DNA from: Callipepla californica brunnescens
Lineage: Eukaryota; Chordata; Aves; Galliformes; Odontophoridae
Length of the DNA: 64,000 nt
Direction of reading: 5' to 3'
Assembly (NCBI GenBank): GCA_023055505.1
Contig: JALIRH010000004.1
Span: 51,403,115 to 51,467,114, forward strand
The position numbers were made by a program, and so were the translations under genes. This document shows positions 46,336 to 55,622 of this stretch, one piece after another. Below the pieces are notes generated by a model. That model was given only the letters and a program-made list of their open reading frames with translations. It did no database searches and was not told where the DNA came from. Each line of letters starts with the position of its first letter. Within the stretch, counting starts at the first letter, position 1.

Positions 46336-49323
46336 ATGTTCTCCCTTTTTAAACTGCTCTTAAAGGGGCTGCATTTCGTGGTTTCTTCCCTTGTAATGCT
46401 CAGAATATACTGGGACTTAATTAAGTTTGCCAGTCTGATCTATGCAGCTTGGTCTGTATATGATAAACTAAAAACACTGATGGAAATACCTACCTGGCTT
46501 TTGTATATGATGTGGCATTCAGTTCCGGGGGGAGCAACCCCAGGTGGAGTTGTTACGGAACTCATGATTTTTAAACCGGCTCCTGGCCTCTCCTTTGAAT
46601 TCATTAGGCGTTTTCTGAATGCTCATCCAATGCTCGTAATGATTGTGGTGTCAGTCACCCTGAATGTACTCTTTATCGGTATCTATATTTATAATATTTT
46701 GAGAAAGCCTTCCCCAGAGCCAGAGAACAGTGACTGGCAGGGAGTTTGGAGGGACTTAGGAGAGACTTTAGAGAAGTGGGCATCACCGGTGTCATGGGAC
46801 TTTTCTCCTGAACACCTGCAAGACCCTGAGAACCTAAGCAGATATTTGAGACAGGGATGTTGCGGCTCAGACAGATCTGAGGAGGACCAAATTATTTGGG
46901 GTCTGGCTTATGCTTACCGAGCCTTATTCAATACTATTCCAGAGAGGCTTAGAGTTTTTGAAATAGAGCGAGAGAGTCTCCGAGCCGAAAGGGACAGTCT
47001 CCAAATTGAGAAAGACAGTCTTTTAGCTGACAATCAGACCCTCCAGACCGAGAGAGACACCCTCCAGTCTCAACTAGATGCTTTCCAGTCCAACATGGAC
47101 ACCCTCCAGACGGAGAGAGACGCCCTCCAGACGGAGAGAGACGCCCTCCAGTCTCAACTACATGCTTTCCAGTCCAACATGGACGTCCTCCAGACTGAGA
47201 GAGACACCTTCCAGTCTCAACAAGAAGCTCTCCAGACCAACATGAACGCCCTCCAAACCGAGAGGGACACCCTCCAGACGGAGAGAGACGCCCTCCAGAC
47301 CGAGAGAGACGCCCTCCAGTCTCAACATGATGCTCTCCAATCCAACATGGATGCCCTCCAATCCGAGAGGGACACCCTCCAGTCTCAACATGATGCTCTC
47401 CAATCCAACATGGACGCCCTCCAGACCGAGAGAGACGCCCTCCAGACCGAAAGAGACACACTCCAATCCGAGAGAGACGCCCTCCAGTCTCAACATGATG
47501 CTCTCCAATCCAACATGGATACTCTCCAGTCTGAGCGAGATGCCCTCCAAACTGAGCGAGATGCCCTCCAATCCGAGAGAGGCACCCTCCAGTCTCAACA
47601 TGATGCTCTCCAATCCAACATGGATGCCCTCCAATCCGAGAGAGACGCCCTCCAGTTTCAACATGATGCTCTCCAATCCAACATGGACGCTCTTCAGTCT
47701 GAGCGAGATGCCCTCCAAACTGAGCGAGATGCCCTCCAATCCAAACTCAATAGCCCTCAGTCTCAACAAGATGCCCTCCAATCTGAGCGAGATGCCCTCC
47801 AATCTGAGCGAGATGCCCTCCAATCTGAATTAGATGCCCTCCAATCTGAGCGAGACTCCCTCAAAACTGAGCAAGATGCCTATCAATTTACATTACTCCG
47901 TTTCCAGAATGAACTAATCCATGTTCGAGCTCAACAAGTCAGGCTCCAAGGTGAACTAAATTTCGTCACAGCTGAGCGAGACGGACTTCGAGCCGAGCTA
48001 GAGAAGATGATCATTAATTCTAACCAATATGATCAACCACAGGTGACACCAGAATTGATGTCAGTTGCCCCTGTAAGAGGGCGGAAAATGAAAACAGTCT
48101 CGACGCCCTTAACAGAGAAGAAAGAGGAGGAGCTGAGAGTGGAAGAAGCAGACTCTGAAAGGGAAGAGGACAAAGTAGAGGAATCAGACGCTGCAAGAGA
48201 AGAGGAGAAAATAGGTCCAGAGAGGTTGTTTAAAACTTCAGACTTTCCATTAGGAGGGCTGACACACCCCACAAGATTACGGTCACCAACACCTAGGAGG
48301 GCAATAAGTCCTGATAGAGTAGAAGATGAAAGAGAGGTTATTACCGATATTACTCGACCTATGAAAATGAATGAAATTCGAAGTTTGAGAAAAGACTTTA
48401 CACGCCACGTAAATGAACCTATTGTCACCTGGTTACTACGCTGTTGGGACAGTGGGGCCAACAGTGTATGGCTAGATGGTAACGAAGCTCGCCAATTGGG
48501 TAGCATTGCCAGGGACTCTGCCATTGACAGAGGCATTAGTACATGCCACAATAGACCCTTCACTCTCTGGAAGCGGATGCTGATATCCGTGAAAGAAAAA
48601 TACCCCTTCAGAGATGATCTGTTGCCTGAGAAAAAGAAATGGTCTGATATGGAAAAAGGCATAAATTATTTGAGAGAATATGCTGTAGTGGAAATGTTAC
48701 ATGACCCTGCATTCATTCACGATGAACCAGACCAAGAACATGATCCTGAGAGAATCAGATGTACACCAGTTATGTGGCGTATATTCACAAGGACTGCACC
48801 AGACAGGTATGCCAGTACATTAGCAGCAATGTATGGCAGAAGACAAAGAAGACCCCTTATAAATGACCTGATTAACAGACTTCAAGACATTGAGTTACAT
48901 TTAACTCCTCTACGAGCTTACGTTTCAGCCTTTGCAAAGGTAACCGAAAGACTGAACAAAATAGAGAGCAATCAAGAAGATATAATGGACGAACTGGCTA
49001 CGCTTAATTCTGATGAAACTGATGGATCTGATGAGAACGAGGATTCCCAAAACAGCAACATCTCAGCTATCAAAAGAGGACGTTCTCCTGCTCGAAGAAG
49101 TGTCAACAGTAAAACTATATCACGTACTGCCTTGTGGCGTTACCTACGTGACCAGGGGGAAGATATGAAGAAGTGGCATAAGAAACCCACTTCTGCCCTT
49201 CAGGCACGTGTAAAAGAGTTACAAAATAGGTCAACCACCAGGGTGAACTTCTCCAAGAAGGTGACTGCTCCAGTGATTGCCGGATATGGTAGTAGCCGTA
49301 GAGTCAACAGAGGTAACATATAG
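46336..49323 (+). CDS. gag: Gag with long heptad coiled coil, ENS-1/ERNI-like (995 aa)
   Basis: Residues 1-45 are hydrophobic, and a second membrane-like segment lies at about 95-120 (MLVMIVVSVTLNVLFIG). A conserved block follows (WQGVWRDLG, GCCGSDRSE, WGLAYAYR). Residues of about 205-520 are heptads such as LQSERDA and LQSQHDA, predicting one long coiled coil. Next come an acidic linker, then a capsid-like region shared with the coil-less Gags (MNEIRSLRKDF, WLLRCWDSGANSVW), then a basic tail (KRGRSPARR) without a CCHC knuckle. ERNI is a coiled-coil protein induced early in neural induction; this Gag appears to be of the same family. It ends in TAG at 49321, in frame with pol. The ATG follows the A-rich leader and matches the start of homology. 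Confidence 0.88.
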   Translation: MFSLFKLLLKGLHFVVSSLVMLRIYWDLIKFASLIYAAWSVYDKLKTLMEIPTWLLYMMWHSVPGGATPGGVVTELMIFKPAPGLSFEFIRRFLNAHPMLVMIVVSVTLNVLFIGIYIYNILRKPSPEPENSDWQGVWRDLGETLEKWASPVSWDFSPEHLQDPENLSRYLRQGCCGSDRSEEDQIIWGLAYAYRALFNTIPERLRVFEIERESLRAERDSLQIEKDSLLADNQTLQTERDTLQSQLDAFQSNMDTLQTERDALQTERDALQSQLHAFQSNMDVLQTERDTFQSQQEALQTNMNALQTERDTLQTERDALQTERDALQSQHDALQSNMDALQSERDTLQSQHDALQSNMDALQTERDALQTERDTLQSERDALQSQHDALQSNMDTLQSERDALQTERDALQSERGTLQSQHDALQSNMDALQSERDALQFQHDALQSNMDALQSERDALQTERDALQSKLNSPQSQQDALQSERDALQSERDALQSELDALQSERDSLKTEQDAYQFTLLRFQNELIHVRAQQVRLQGELNFVTAERDGLRAELEKMIINSNQYDQPQVTPELMSVAPVRGRKMKTVSTPLTEKKEEELRVEEADSEREEDKVEESDAAREEEKIGPERLFKTSDFPLGGLTHPTRLRSPTPRRAISPDRVEDEREVITDITRPMKMNEIRSLRKDFTRHVNEPIVTWLLRCWDSGANSVWLDGNEARQLGSIARDSAIDRGISTCHNRPFTLWKRMLISVKEKYPFRDDLLPEKKKWSDMEKGINYLREYAVVEMLHDPAFIHDEPDQEHDPERIRCTPVMWRIFTRTAPDRYASTLAAMYGRRQRRPLINDLINRLQDIELHLTPLRAYVSAFAKVTERLNKIESNQEDIMDELATLNSDETDGSDENEDSQNSNISAIKRGRSPARRSVNSKTISRTALWRYLRDQGEDMKKWHKKPTSALQARVKELQNRSTTRVNFSKKVTAPVIAGYGSSRRVNRGNI
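46960..47880 (+). repeat. 21-bp minisatellite encoding coiled-coil heptads
   Basis: About 40 tandem units of 21 bp (ccctccagtctgagagaga-type) with higher-order alternation of three unit types ending in ERD, QHD and NMD. Because the unit is exactly seven codons, gain or loss of units keeps both frame and heptad phase. Units are not identical, and blocks of 42-126 bp repeat more exactly, which points to repeated unequal exchange. Confidence 0.92.
49321..49323 (+). promoter_or_regulatory. In-frame gag-pol UAG, likely readthrough site
   Basis: The codon TAG is followed by 14 open codons that lead in the same frame into pol, so a single stop separates gag and pol. The downstream context aggggccctgcccccagccaggg is G/C-rich with complementary runs. 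The S1 remnant keeps TAG and the same first 12 bases at 17924-17926. This arrangement is as in gammaretroviruses; use of readthrough is inferred. Confidence 0.75.
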
Positions 49324-52300
49324 AGGGGCCCTGCCCCCAGCCAGGGGGGGGAAAGGGATAACAGAGTGTATTGGACTGTGTGGATTCGATGGCCTGGCAC
49401 ATCAGAACCACAAAAATATAAGGCATTGGTGGACACTGGTGCACAGTGCACTCTAATGCCCTCAAGTCACCAAGGGACAGAATTAATCTATATTTCTGGG
49501 GTGACTGGGGGTTCCCAAGAGCTGACCAAGTTGGAGGCTGAAATAAGTCTCACTGGTAAAGACTGGCAAAAACATTCTATTGTGACTGGCCCAGGGGCTC
49601 CATGTATACTTGGTATTGATTACCTCAAAAGGGGATATTTTAAGGATCCCAAAGGGTATCGATGGGCTTTTGGAATAGCTGCTGTGGGCGCAGATAACAC
49701 TAAGCAGTTGTCTGCTTTGTCTGGCCTGTCAGAAGATCCGTCTGTTGTAGGGTTGCTACAAGTGGAGGAGCAACAGGTACCGATTGCTACAAAAACGGTG
49801 CACAGACGGCAGTACCGCACTAATAGGGATTCCTTGCTCCCCATTCATAACCTGATTCGTCAGCTAGAGAGCCAGGGAGTGATCAGCAAAACTCACTCCC
49901 CGTTTAACAGCCCCATATGGCCAGTGCGTAAAGCCAGTGGAGAATGGAGGCTGACGGTAGATTATCGTGGCCTCAATGAAGTCACACCCCCACTGAGTGC
50001 TGCTGTGCCGGACATGCTTCAACTCCAGTATGAACTGGAGTCAAAAGCAGCCAAGTGGTATGCCACCATTGACATCGCCAATGCCTTCTTTTCAATTCCT
50101 CTGGCCACAGAATGTAGGCCGCAATTTGCTTTCACTTGGAGAGGCATTCAGTACACCTGGAACCGTTTGCCCCAGGGGTGGAAGCACAGCCCAACCATTT
50201 GCCATGGGTTGATCCAAACTGCATTGGAACAGGGCGGTGCTCCTGAGCACTTACAATACATTGATGACATCATTGTGTGGGGCAATACAGCAGGGGAAGT
50301 TTTCGAGAAAGGGGAGAGAATAATCCAGATCCTCCTGCGAGCTGGCTTTGCTATTAAGCGAAGCAAAGTGAAAGGGCCTGCACAGGAAATTCAGTTCCTA
50401 GGAATAAAGTGGCAAGATGGACGTCGTCACATCCCAACAGATGTGATTGACAAAATTATTGCTATGTCTCCACCCACTAGTAAGACAGAGACCCAAGCTT
50501 TTCTGGGCGTAGTGGGCTTTTGGAGAATGCATGTTCCAAACTACAGTCTCATTGTGAGCCCTCTCTTTCGGGTAACGCGGAAGAAGAATGATTTTGTGTG
50601 GGGCCCTGAGCAGCAGCAGGCTTTTGAGCAAATTAAGCAGGAGATAGCCCGTGCCGTGGCCCTGGGGCCAGTGCGGACGGGACAGGATGTAAAGAACATC
50701 CTCTACACTGCTGCTGGAAAGGAAGGTCCCACTTGGAGTTTGTGGCAAAGAGCTTCTGGAGAGACCCGAGGCCGACCCCTTGGTTTCTGGAGTCGAGCAT
50801 ACAGGGGGTCTGAGGAGCGCTACACTCCAACTGAGAAGGAAATCTTAGCCGCGTACGAGGGGGTTCGAGCTGCTTCCGAAGTAATCGGTACTGAAGCGCA
50901 GCTCCTTCTGGCACCTCGACTGCCAGTGCTGAACTGGATGTTCAAAGGAAAGGTTCCCTCTACCCATCATGCTACTGATGCCACTTGGAGTAAGTGGATT
51001 GCGCTGATTACACAGCGAGCTCGGATGGGGAACCTCAGTCATCCAGGAATCCTAGAAGTGATCATGGACTGGCCTGAAGGTAAAAAGTTTGGAACAACCC
51101 CAGCAGAGGAGGTATCACGTGCTAAAGAAGCCCCACCATACAATGAACTACCAGACAATGAAAAGAGATATGCCCTGTTCACAGATGGATCGTGTCGCAT
51201 TGTGGGAAAGCACCGCAGATGGAAATCTGCTGTGTGGAGCCCCACACGACAAGTTGCAGAGGCCACTGAAGGAAAAGGAGAATCAAGCCAATTTGCAGAG
51301 GTAAAGGCTGTCCAGCTGGCCTTAGATGTTGCTGAACGCGAGAGGTGGCCAGTGCTTTATCTTTACACTGACTCATGGATGGTAGCAAATGCCTTATGGG
51401 GGTGGTTACAGCAATGGGAACAAAATGGCTGGCAACGGAGGGGTAAACCTATTTGGGCTGCTGAACTGTGGAAAGATATTGCTGCCCGAGTAAAGAATAT
51501 GGTTGTAAAGGTGCGCCATGTAGATGCTCATGTTCCTAAAAGCCGAGCAACTGAAGAACAACAGAATAACCATCAGGTAGATAGAGCTGCCAAAGTTAAG
51601 ATGGCTCAAGTAGACTTGGACTGGCAACATAAAAGTGAATTATTTTTAGCTCGATGGGCCCATGAGACCTCGGGCCATCAAGGAAGAGATGCAACATATA
51701 AATGGGCTAGAGACCGAGGGGTGGACTTAACTATGGACGCTATTGCACAGGTTATTCATGACTGTGATACTTGCGCCACAATTAAACAAGCCAAGAGGAT
51801 GAAACCTCTTTGGGGGGAAGGGCGATGGCAAAAGTATAAATATGGGGAGGCGTGGCAGGTAGATTATATCACCTTGCCACGAACTCGCAATGGTAAGCGT
51901 TATGTGCTTACCATGGTGGAAGCAACCACTGGGTGGCTTGAAACATATGCAGTACCCCATGCTACCGCCCGAAACACCATTCTAGGTCTCGAGAAGCAAG
52001 TCCTATGGCGACATGGCACTCCAGAAAGAATTGAGTCAGATAATGGGACTCATTTCAAAAATTCTCTTGTAAGTAATTGGGCCAAAGATCATGGCATTGA
52101 ATGGATTTATCATATCCCCTATCACGCACCAGCTTCTGGTAAGATTGAAAGATACAATGGGTTGCTAAAAACCATGTTGAAAGCAATGGGTGGCGGAACA
52201 TTTAAGCACTGGGAGAAGCATTTGGACGAAGCCACCTGGTTGGTCAACACTCGAGGATCCATCAGTCGTGACGGTCCTGCCCAATCCAGCTCCCTACCTA

Positions 52301-52509
52301 CTGTAGAGGGAGATAAGGTCCCTGTAGTACATGTAAAGAACATGTTGGGCAAAGCGGTTTGGGTCCTTCCAGCTTCTGGAAAGGGCAAACCTCTCCGTGG
52401 AACTGTCTTTGCTCAGGGACCTGGGTCCACTTGGTGGGTGATGCAGAAGAATGGGGATGTTCAGTGCGTACCACAAGGGAATTTGATGTTGGGGGAGTGC
52501 AGTCAGTAA
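49324..52509 (+). CDS. pol: Pol: protease, reverse transcriptase, RNase H, integrase
   Basis: No ATG near the start; the frame is open from the codon after the gag UAG, so it should be made as Gag-Pol. Residue numbers count from the GTG at 49366. Protease LVDTGAQ has Asp at 23. RT has IDIANAFF (Asp 236), LPQGW (268-272) and YIDD (298-301). RNase H has TDGS (606-609) and YTDS (667-670). The integrase zinc domain is H766, H771, C800, C803, and its catalytic triad is D833, D892, E928 with a 35-residue D-E spacing. All recognisable catalytic residues are present, so the enzyme set looks intact. LPQGW and HSPTICHGL resemble ERV-L rather than gamma RT. The stop lies 116 bp before the 3' LTR. Confidence 0.92.
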   Translation, partial: RGPAPSQGGERDNRVYWTVWIRWPGTSEPQKYKALVDTGAQCTLMPSSHQGTELIYISGVTGGSQELTKLEAEISLTGKDWQKHSIVTGPGAPCILGIDYLKRGYFKDPKGYRWAFGIAAVGADNTKQLSALSGLSEDPSVVGLLQVEEQQVPIATKTVHRRQYRTNRDSLLPIHNLIRQLESQGVISKTHSPFNSPIWPVRKASGEWRLTVDYRGLNEVTPPLSAAVPDMLQLQYELESKAAKWYATIDIANAFFSIPLATECRPQFAFTWRGIQYTWNRLPQGWKHSPTICHGLIQTALEQGGAPEHLQYIDDIIVWGNTAGEVFEKGERIIQILLRAGFAIKRSKVKGPAQEIQFLGIKWQDGRRHIPTDVIDKIIAMSPPTSKTETQAFLGVVGFWRMHVPNYSLIVSPLFRVTRKKNDFVWGPEQQQAFEQIKQEIARAVALGPVRTGQDVKNILYTAAGKEGPTWSLWQRASGETRGRPLGFWSRAYRGSEERYTPTEKEILAAYEGVRAASEVIGTEAQLLLAPRLPVLNWMFKGKVPSTHHATDATWSKWIALITQRARMGNLSHPGILEVIMDWPEGKKFGTTPAEEVSRAKEAPPYNELPDNEKRYALFTDGSCRIVGKHRRWKSAVWSPTRQVAEATEGKGESSQFAEVKAVQLALDVAERERWPVLYLYTDSWMVANALWGWLQQWEQNGWQRRGKPIWAAELWKDIAARVKNMVVKVRHVDAHVPKSRATEEQQNNHQVDRAAKVKMAQVDLDWQHKSELFLARWAHETSGHQGRDATYKWARDRGVDLTMDAIAQVIHDCDTCATIKQAKRMKPLWGEGRWQKYKYGEAWQVDYITLPRTRNGKRYVLTMVEATTGWLETYAVPHATARNTILGLEKQVLWRHGTPERIESDNGTHFKNSLVSNWAKDHGIEWIYHIPYHAPASGKIERYNGLLKTMLKAMGGGTFKHWEKHLDEATWLVNTRGSISRDGPAQSSSLPTVEGDKVPVVHVKNMLGKAVWVLPASGKGKPLRGTVFAQGPGSTWWVMQKNGDVQCVPQGNLMLGECSQ

Positions 52510-52625
52510 TTCCATGTATATACTTGTATATATATGTTGTGTGTATGTGTATATCTAATGCATGTTAATCATTGTTCTTCTGTATGTATCAAGAATGATG
52601 TAACGATGTGGAATAAGGGGTGGAA
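52510..52625 (+). other. 3' untranslated region and polypurine tract of the provirus
   Basis: TA/TG-rich, ending in the polypurine-like aataaggggtggaa (52612-52625) just before the LTR. The absence of any env frame is direct from its length. Confidence 0.8.
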
Positions 52626-53178
52626 TGTCATGGTTTTATGATTTTTGGTACTGGTATTCCACATCATAACATCATGTATTGCATTAAGAGGTAAAGAGCT
52701 AATACTCCAGCTCCATAGATCATTGATAATTCCAGGTATACCTGCCTCAGAAGAGAAGAAGAACTACATTCCCCAGAGGACTTTGCGATGCTTTGTATTT
52801 TTACGTGTTTTCCGCTCAGAGGGAACAGATAAAAACCCTCAGCGGTCACGGGACACTCTCTTTCCTTCGGGATCGACTCAGCAGTGGGTGCTCGCTGCCG
52901 TATCGCCTTCAGCGTTAGCGTAAGGCCTTCGGTTTATCGGACACTCTCTCTTGCTCATTTTATTTGATTCATTAGCCTCAATTCCAATTATATTGTGTTA
53001 TATTCTGTTATTTTACTTTCTGATATCTTATTTAGTAAATTAGCTTTCCTCCTCAGATCGTTACTGCTGTTTTGTTTCTGGGCCCATCTCCCTTCCCTTT
53101 TCCTGGGGCGTGGGTCCGTGGGTCCCCCGCACCAATCGTCACGGAACCGGGCCGATCCAGCCCGGTAAACCGTTGACA
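52626..53178 (+). mobile_element. 3' LTR of the intact provirus
   Basis: 553 bp, no difference from the 5' LTR found by eye. The TATA-like site is at 52828. Followed by the target duplication gcagc at 53179-53183, then ITPRIPL1-like upstream sequence. Confidence 0.9.
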
Positions 53179-53349
53179 GCAGCTCTCTGGGCACAGCACC
53201 AGCGCTGGCCTCAGCCCCTGCTGCCTCCCAGCTCCCTGGCCCCGCTGCTCCCTGCCCCCAGGGGCTGTGGCTCCTGGCCCAGCCCTCCCAGCCACGAGCA
53301 AACTCCCACCCAGCCCCACTGACCTCCCCTCTCTCTTTTCTTCCAGATC

Positions 53350-53575
53350 ATGGCTTTGGCGTTTATCTTCGCCTTGGTGGCGCAGACACTGCCACTTGCT
53401 GGCGACGAGTTTCATGAGGACATCTTCATCCGCATGCGGTAGCGTGAGGTGTATCTGCGAGAGCAGATGAAAGAGCTGCTGCAGGAGGTGGAGCAGAGCG
53501 ACCAGGACGACAGCAGGACGGGAATGCTAGCTTTGCTGCCTTCCTTGAAGATCATGGGTGTTCTTTGTGTTTTTG
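53350..53575 (+). pseudogene. ITPRIPL1-like signal-peptide segment with in-frame stop (H2)
   Basis: Same as 23196-23421: acceptor AG at 53345-53346, ATG at 53350, TAG at 53440-53442 (preceded by CGG instead of TGG). Its final 56 bases (53520-53575) recur at 54197-54252. Confidence 0.65.
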
Positions 53576-54200
53576 TACTAGTCCGCTCTTTACTCCAGGC
53601 AAGGTACAACGGTTTTCCTCCATCTGGAATATTCCTGGGATGTTCAAGTGCGCAATCCTAAAACTTAGGCAGAAAGCTTCAAAGCTGTGCGCCCTGATCC
53701 TGGCAGTGCTAGAGTCACAGCTCACCGCGGTGTGCCTGCGCCAGTCAAACACTGTGCCACGAGAGCCAGAATCCTCAGAGGAAGAAAACGCCTCCGGATG
53801 CAACACTGCCCTTAGAAGGCCCTGCGGCCGATCCCGAGCTGCACCAGCTCCTGCCGGCCCTGCAAGGGAACACTGCACCTCCGGCCTGGCCTCTGGGCCT
53901 TCCTGCGTCGGGGCACACAGCACTCTCATCAGCCGCCCCTAGGCCGGTGGCTGGGGCCTACAGGGCCCTTGGGATCCCTGGCGGAGCAGCCACTGGCTTC
54001 TGAGAGTTTCAGCGCTGTCCCATGGACAGATGTTGGATGCTGTCAGCTACACTGCTGTCCAGCCGACAGCCGTTGGCATTCATCAGTTACACATTGCTGT
54101 CAGGCCGACAGCCATTGCGGTCCATCAGAACCAGAGAATGAGAGAATCAGGGATTAGGAGAATCACAAATTCACAGGCATGGCAGCGGTGCCCCAGGGGA

Positions 54201-55622
54201 ATGGTAGCTTTGTTGCCTTCCTTGAAGATCATGGGTGTTCTTTGTGTTTTCGGACTTCTGTTCTGGTTAATATGGAAGATCGAGAAAAAGTTCAGGGAGG
54301 ATCAAGACAACAGTGATGAGGAGAGCTGCAGCAGGGAGGAGGAGCAAGAGCAGGAGGAGCAGCAGGAGCAGGAGGCTGAGGAGCAGGAGGAGAAGGAGGT
54401 GAAGGTCCAGGATGAGCAGAACGATAGTGGTGAGGTGGAGGAAGAGGAGGTAGAAAAGCTGCAGGAAGAAGATGAGGAGGAGAACGTGCAAGAGGAAGGA
54501 GTTCATCAGTCACGTTTCCTTCCAGAATCTTTTGGGCCAAACGAGGACCTTAAGGAACTTGGAGACAGTCTGCTGTACCTAGTGAATATCCTCATCGATA
54601 TAGCTCAGAATGTTGTGTTAGATACATTCTTTCCAGTACCAGAGCAATCCTTTGTGGTGGGCAGTACCTACGAAGGCTGGGGTCTCCCTGTGGGGGAAAC
54701 TGTCTTCCGCTTTCTTGTGTCCCTGAAACCCCGACGTGGGCACATTTTCCACCTGGAACTGGGCACCACACGGGAGCTGCCAATACAGAACTCCCGTATC
54801 CGTGTAGAGCTGAAATGCACGTGTGGGCAGGAGCAGGATCTGAAAATGCTGTGTTTCCTCCACACCTCTGCGGACGAGCTGAGAAATCAGCAACCCAGCC
54901 TCCTAGACACCCTCTGCAGTGGCCCCTACCTAGACGTGGAGAAGACTGCCCGCTGGTTCGGGGCGGTGTTCAAAAATGCCTGGAAATGCGTGCCTCTGTC
55001 AGCAGCATGCCGCTTGAATGCGGTGCACTTCAAGCGCTCCTGCAGGTTTCAACTGACTCCTATGATCCAAAGAACATTCTTGATCGATGTCATGTTTGGC
55101 GTACAGCAAGGCAATACTGACATCTTTCTGAGCAGCCAGGAGTCAGAGGCTGCTTATACACCCAGCACAGCCTGGCCGCAGACCTGTGCAGTGGCAGAGG
55201 CAAAGTTCTTCAAGCATGTAGCCGCCCGTGCTGGGGAGGACAGTTTCCACCTGGGATGTCTGAAAGCGTGTGCCTACATCCTGGTGGGCTACAACTTTTC
55301 CCCCTATGAGCTGAAGACAGTGCTCATGCACCTCCTGACTGCCATCCCTGTGGAATGCTGGAGTCAGAGTTACTTTGTGCAGCGGATGGAGGACATCTTG
55401 CACTACCTGCGCTGCTGCGTGGAGGAGAAACGGCTGGACCACTTCCTCATAGGAAATAAAGCGGTGCCTGCGGAGATTATCTTGCCGTGGGAATTCCGAG
55501 TGTCCGTACTGCCCAACCTGTTCCAGCGTGTGGCACGGGATCCAGACAGACATGAGCAGGCGCTGTATGAGACGGGGATGCTGCGAGATCGCTTCAAAAC
55601 TCTGCTGACAAGTGGGAAATGA
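54201..55622 (+). CDS. ITPRIPL1-like: ITPRIPL1-like protein, Mab-21-type domain (H2)
   Basis: A 473-residue frame from the ATG at 54201, colinear with the H1 copy: membrane segment, Glu-rich stretch, Mab-21-like domain. The first 260 or so residues differ from H1 at one position only (Glu for Lys in the acidic stretch). The last 200 differ at about 18 positions, several of them two-base codon changes. Its own upstream region is now separated by the 7.6-kb provirus, so transcription may start in the provirus 3' LTR, which reads in the same direction. That is inference. Confidence 0.8.
   Translation: MVALLPSLKIMGVLCVFGLLFWLIWKIEKKFREDQDNSDEESCSREEEQEQEEQQEQEAEEQEEKEVKVQDEQNDSGEVEEEEVEKLQEEDEEENVQEEGVHQSRFLPESFGPNEDLKELGDSLLYLVNILIDIAQNVVLDTFFPVPEQSFVVGSTYEGWGLPVGETVFRFLVSLKPRRGHIFHLELGTTRELPIQNSRIRVELKCTCGQEQDLKMLCFLHTSADELRNQQPSLLDTLCSGPYLDVEKTARWFGAVFKNAWKCVPLSAACRLNAVHFKRSCRFQLTPMIQRTFLIDVMFGVQQGNTDIFLSSQESEAAYTPSTAWPQTCAVAEAKFFKHVAARAGEDSFHLGCLKACAYILVGYNFSPYELKTVLMHLLTAIPVECWSQSYFVQRMEDILHYLRCCVEEKRLDHFLIGNKAVPAEIILPWEFRVSVLPNLFQRVARDPDRHEQALYETGMLRDRFKTLLTSGK

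Larger units (their letters stand above)
45569..53178 (+). mobile_element. Intact ENS-1/ERNI (Soprano)-type provirus
   Basis: Two 553-bp direct LTRs (TGTCATGG...GTTGACA) that read as identical, primer-binding site, open gag and pol, polypurine tract, and a 5-bp target duplication gcagc at 45564-45568 and 53179-53183. No env: only 116 bp lie between the pol stop and the 3' LTR. It splits the 5' region of an ITPRIPL1-like gene. The family call rests on the hydrophobic N-terminus plus heptad coiled coil of Gag, as I recall for ENS-1/ERNI, and on the ERV-L-like RT (LPQGW, HSPTICHGL). An element with both frames open and no LTR divergence is a recent insertion. Confidence 0.9.

Noticed and set aside
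47158..47823. Regular repeat frames on other strands and frames, and a CRISPR-like spacing
   Set aside because: They are shadows of the 21-bp minisatellite in gag; units are contiguous with no spacers, and this is a vertebrate genome.
49366..49368. GTG as an independent pol start codon
   Set aside because: The frame is already open from the codon after the gag stop and homology gives no reason for a separate start; a Gag-Pol readthrough product is more likely.
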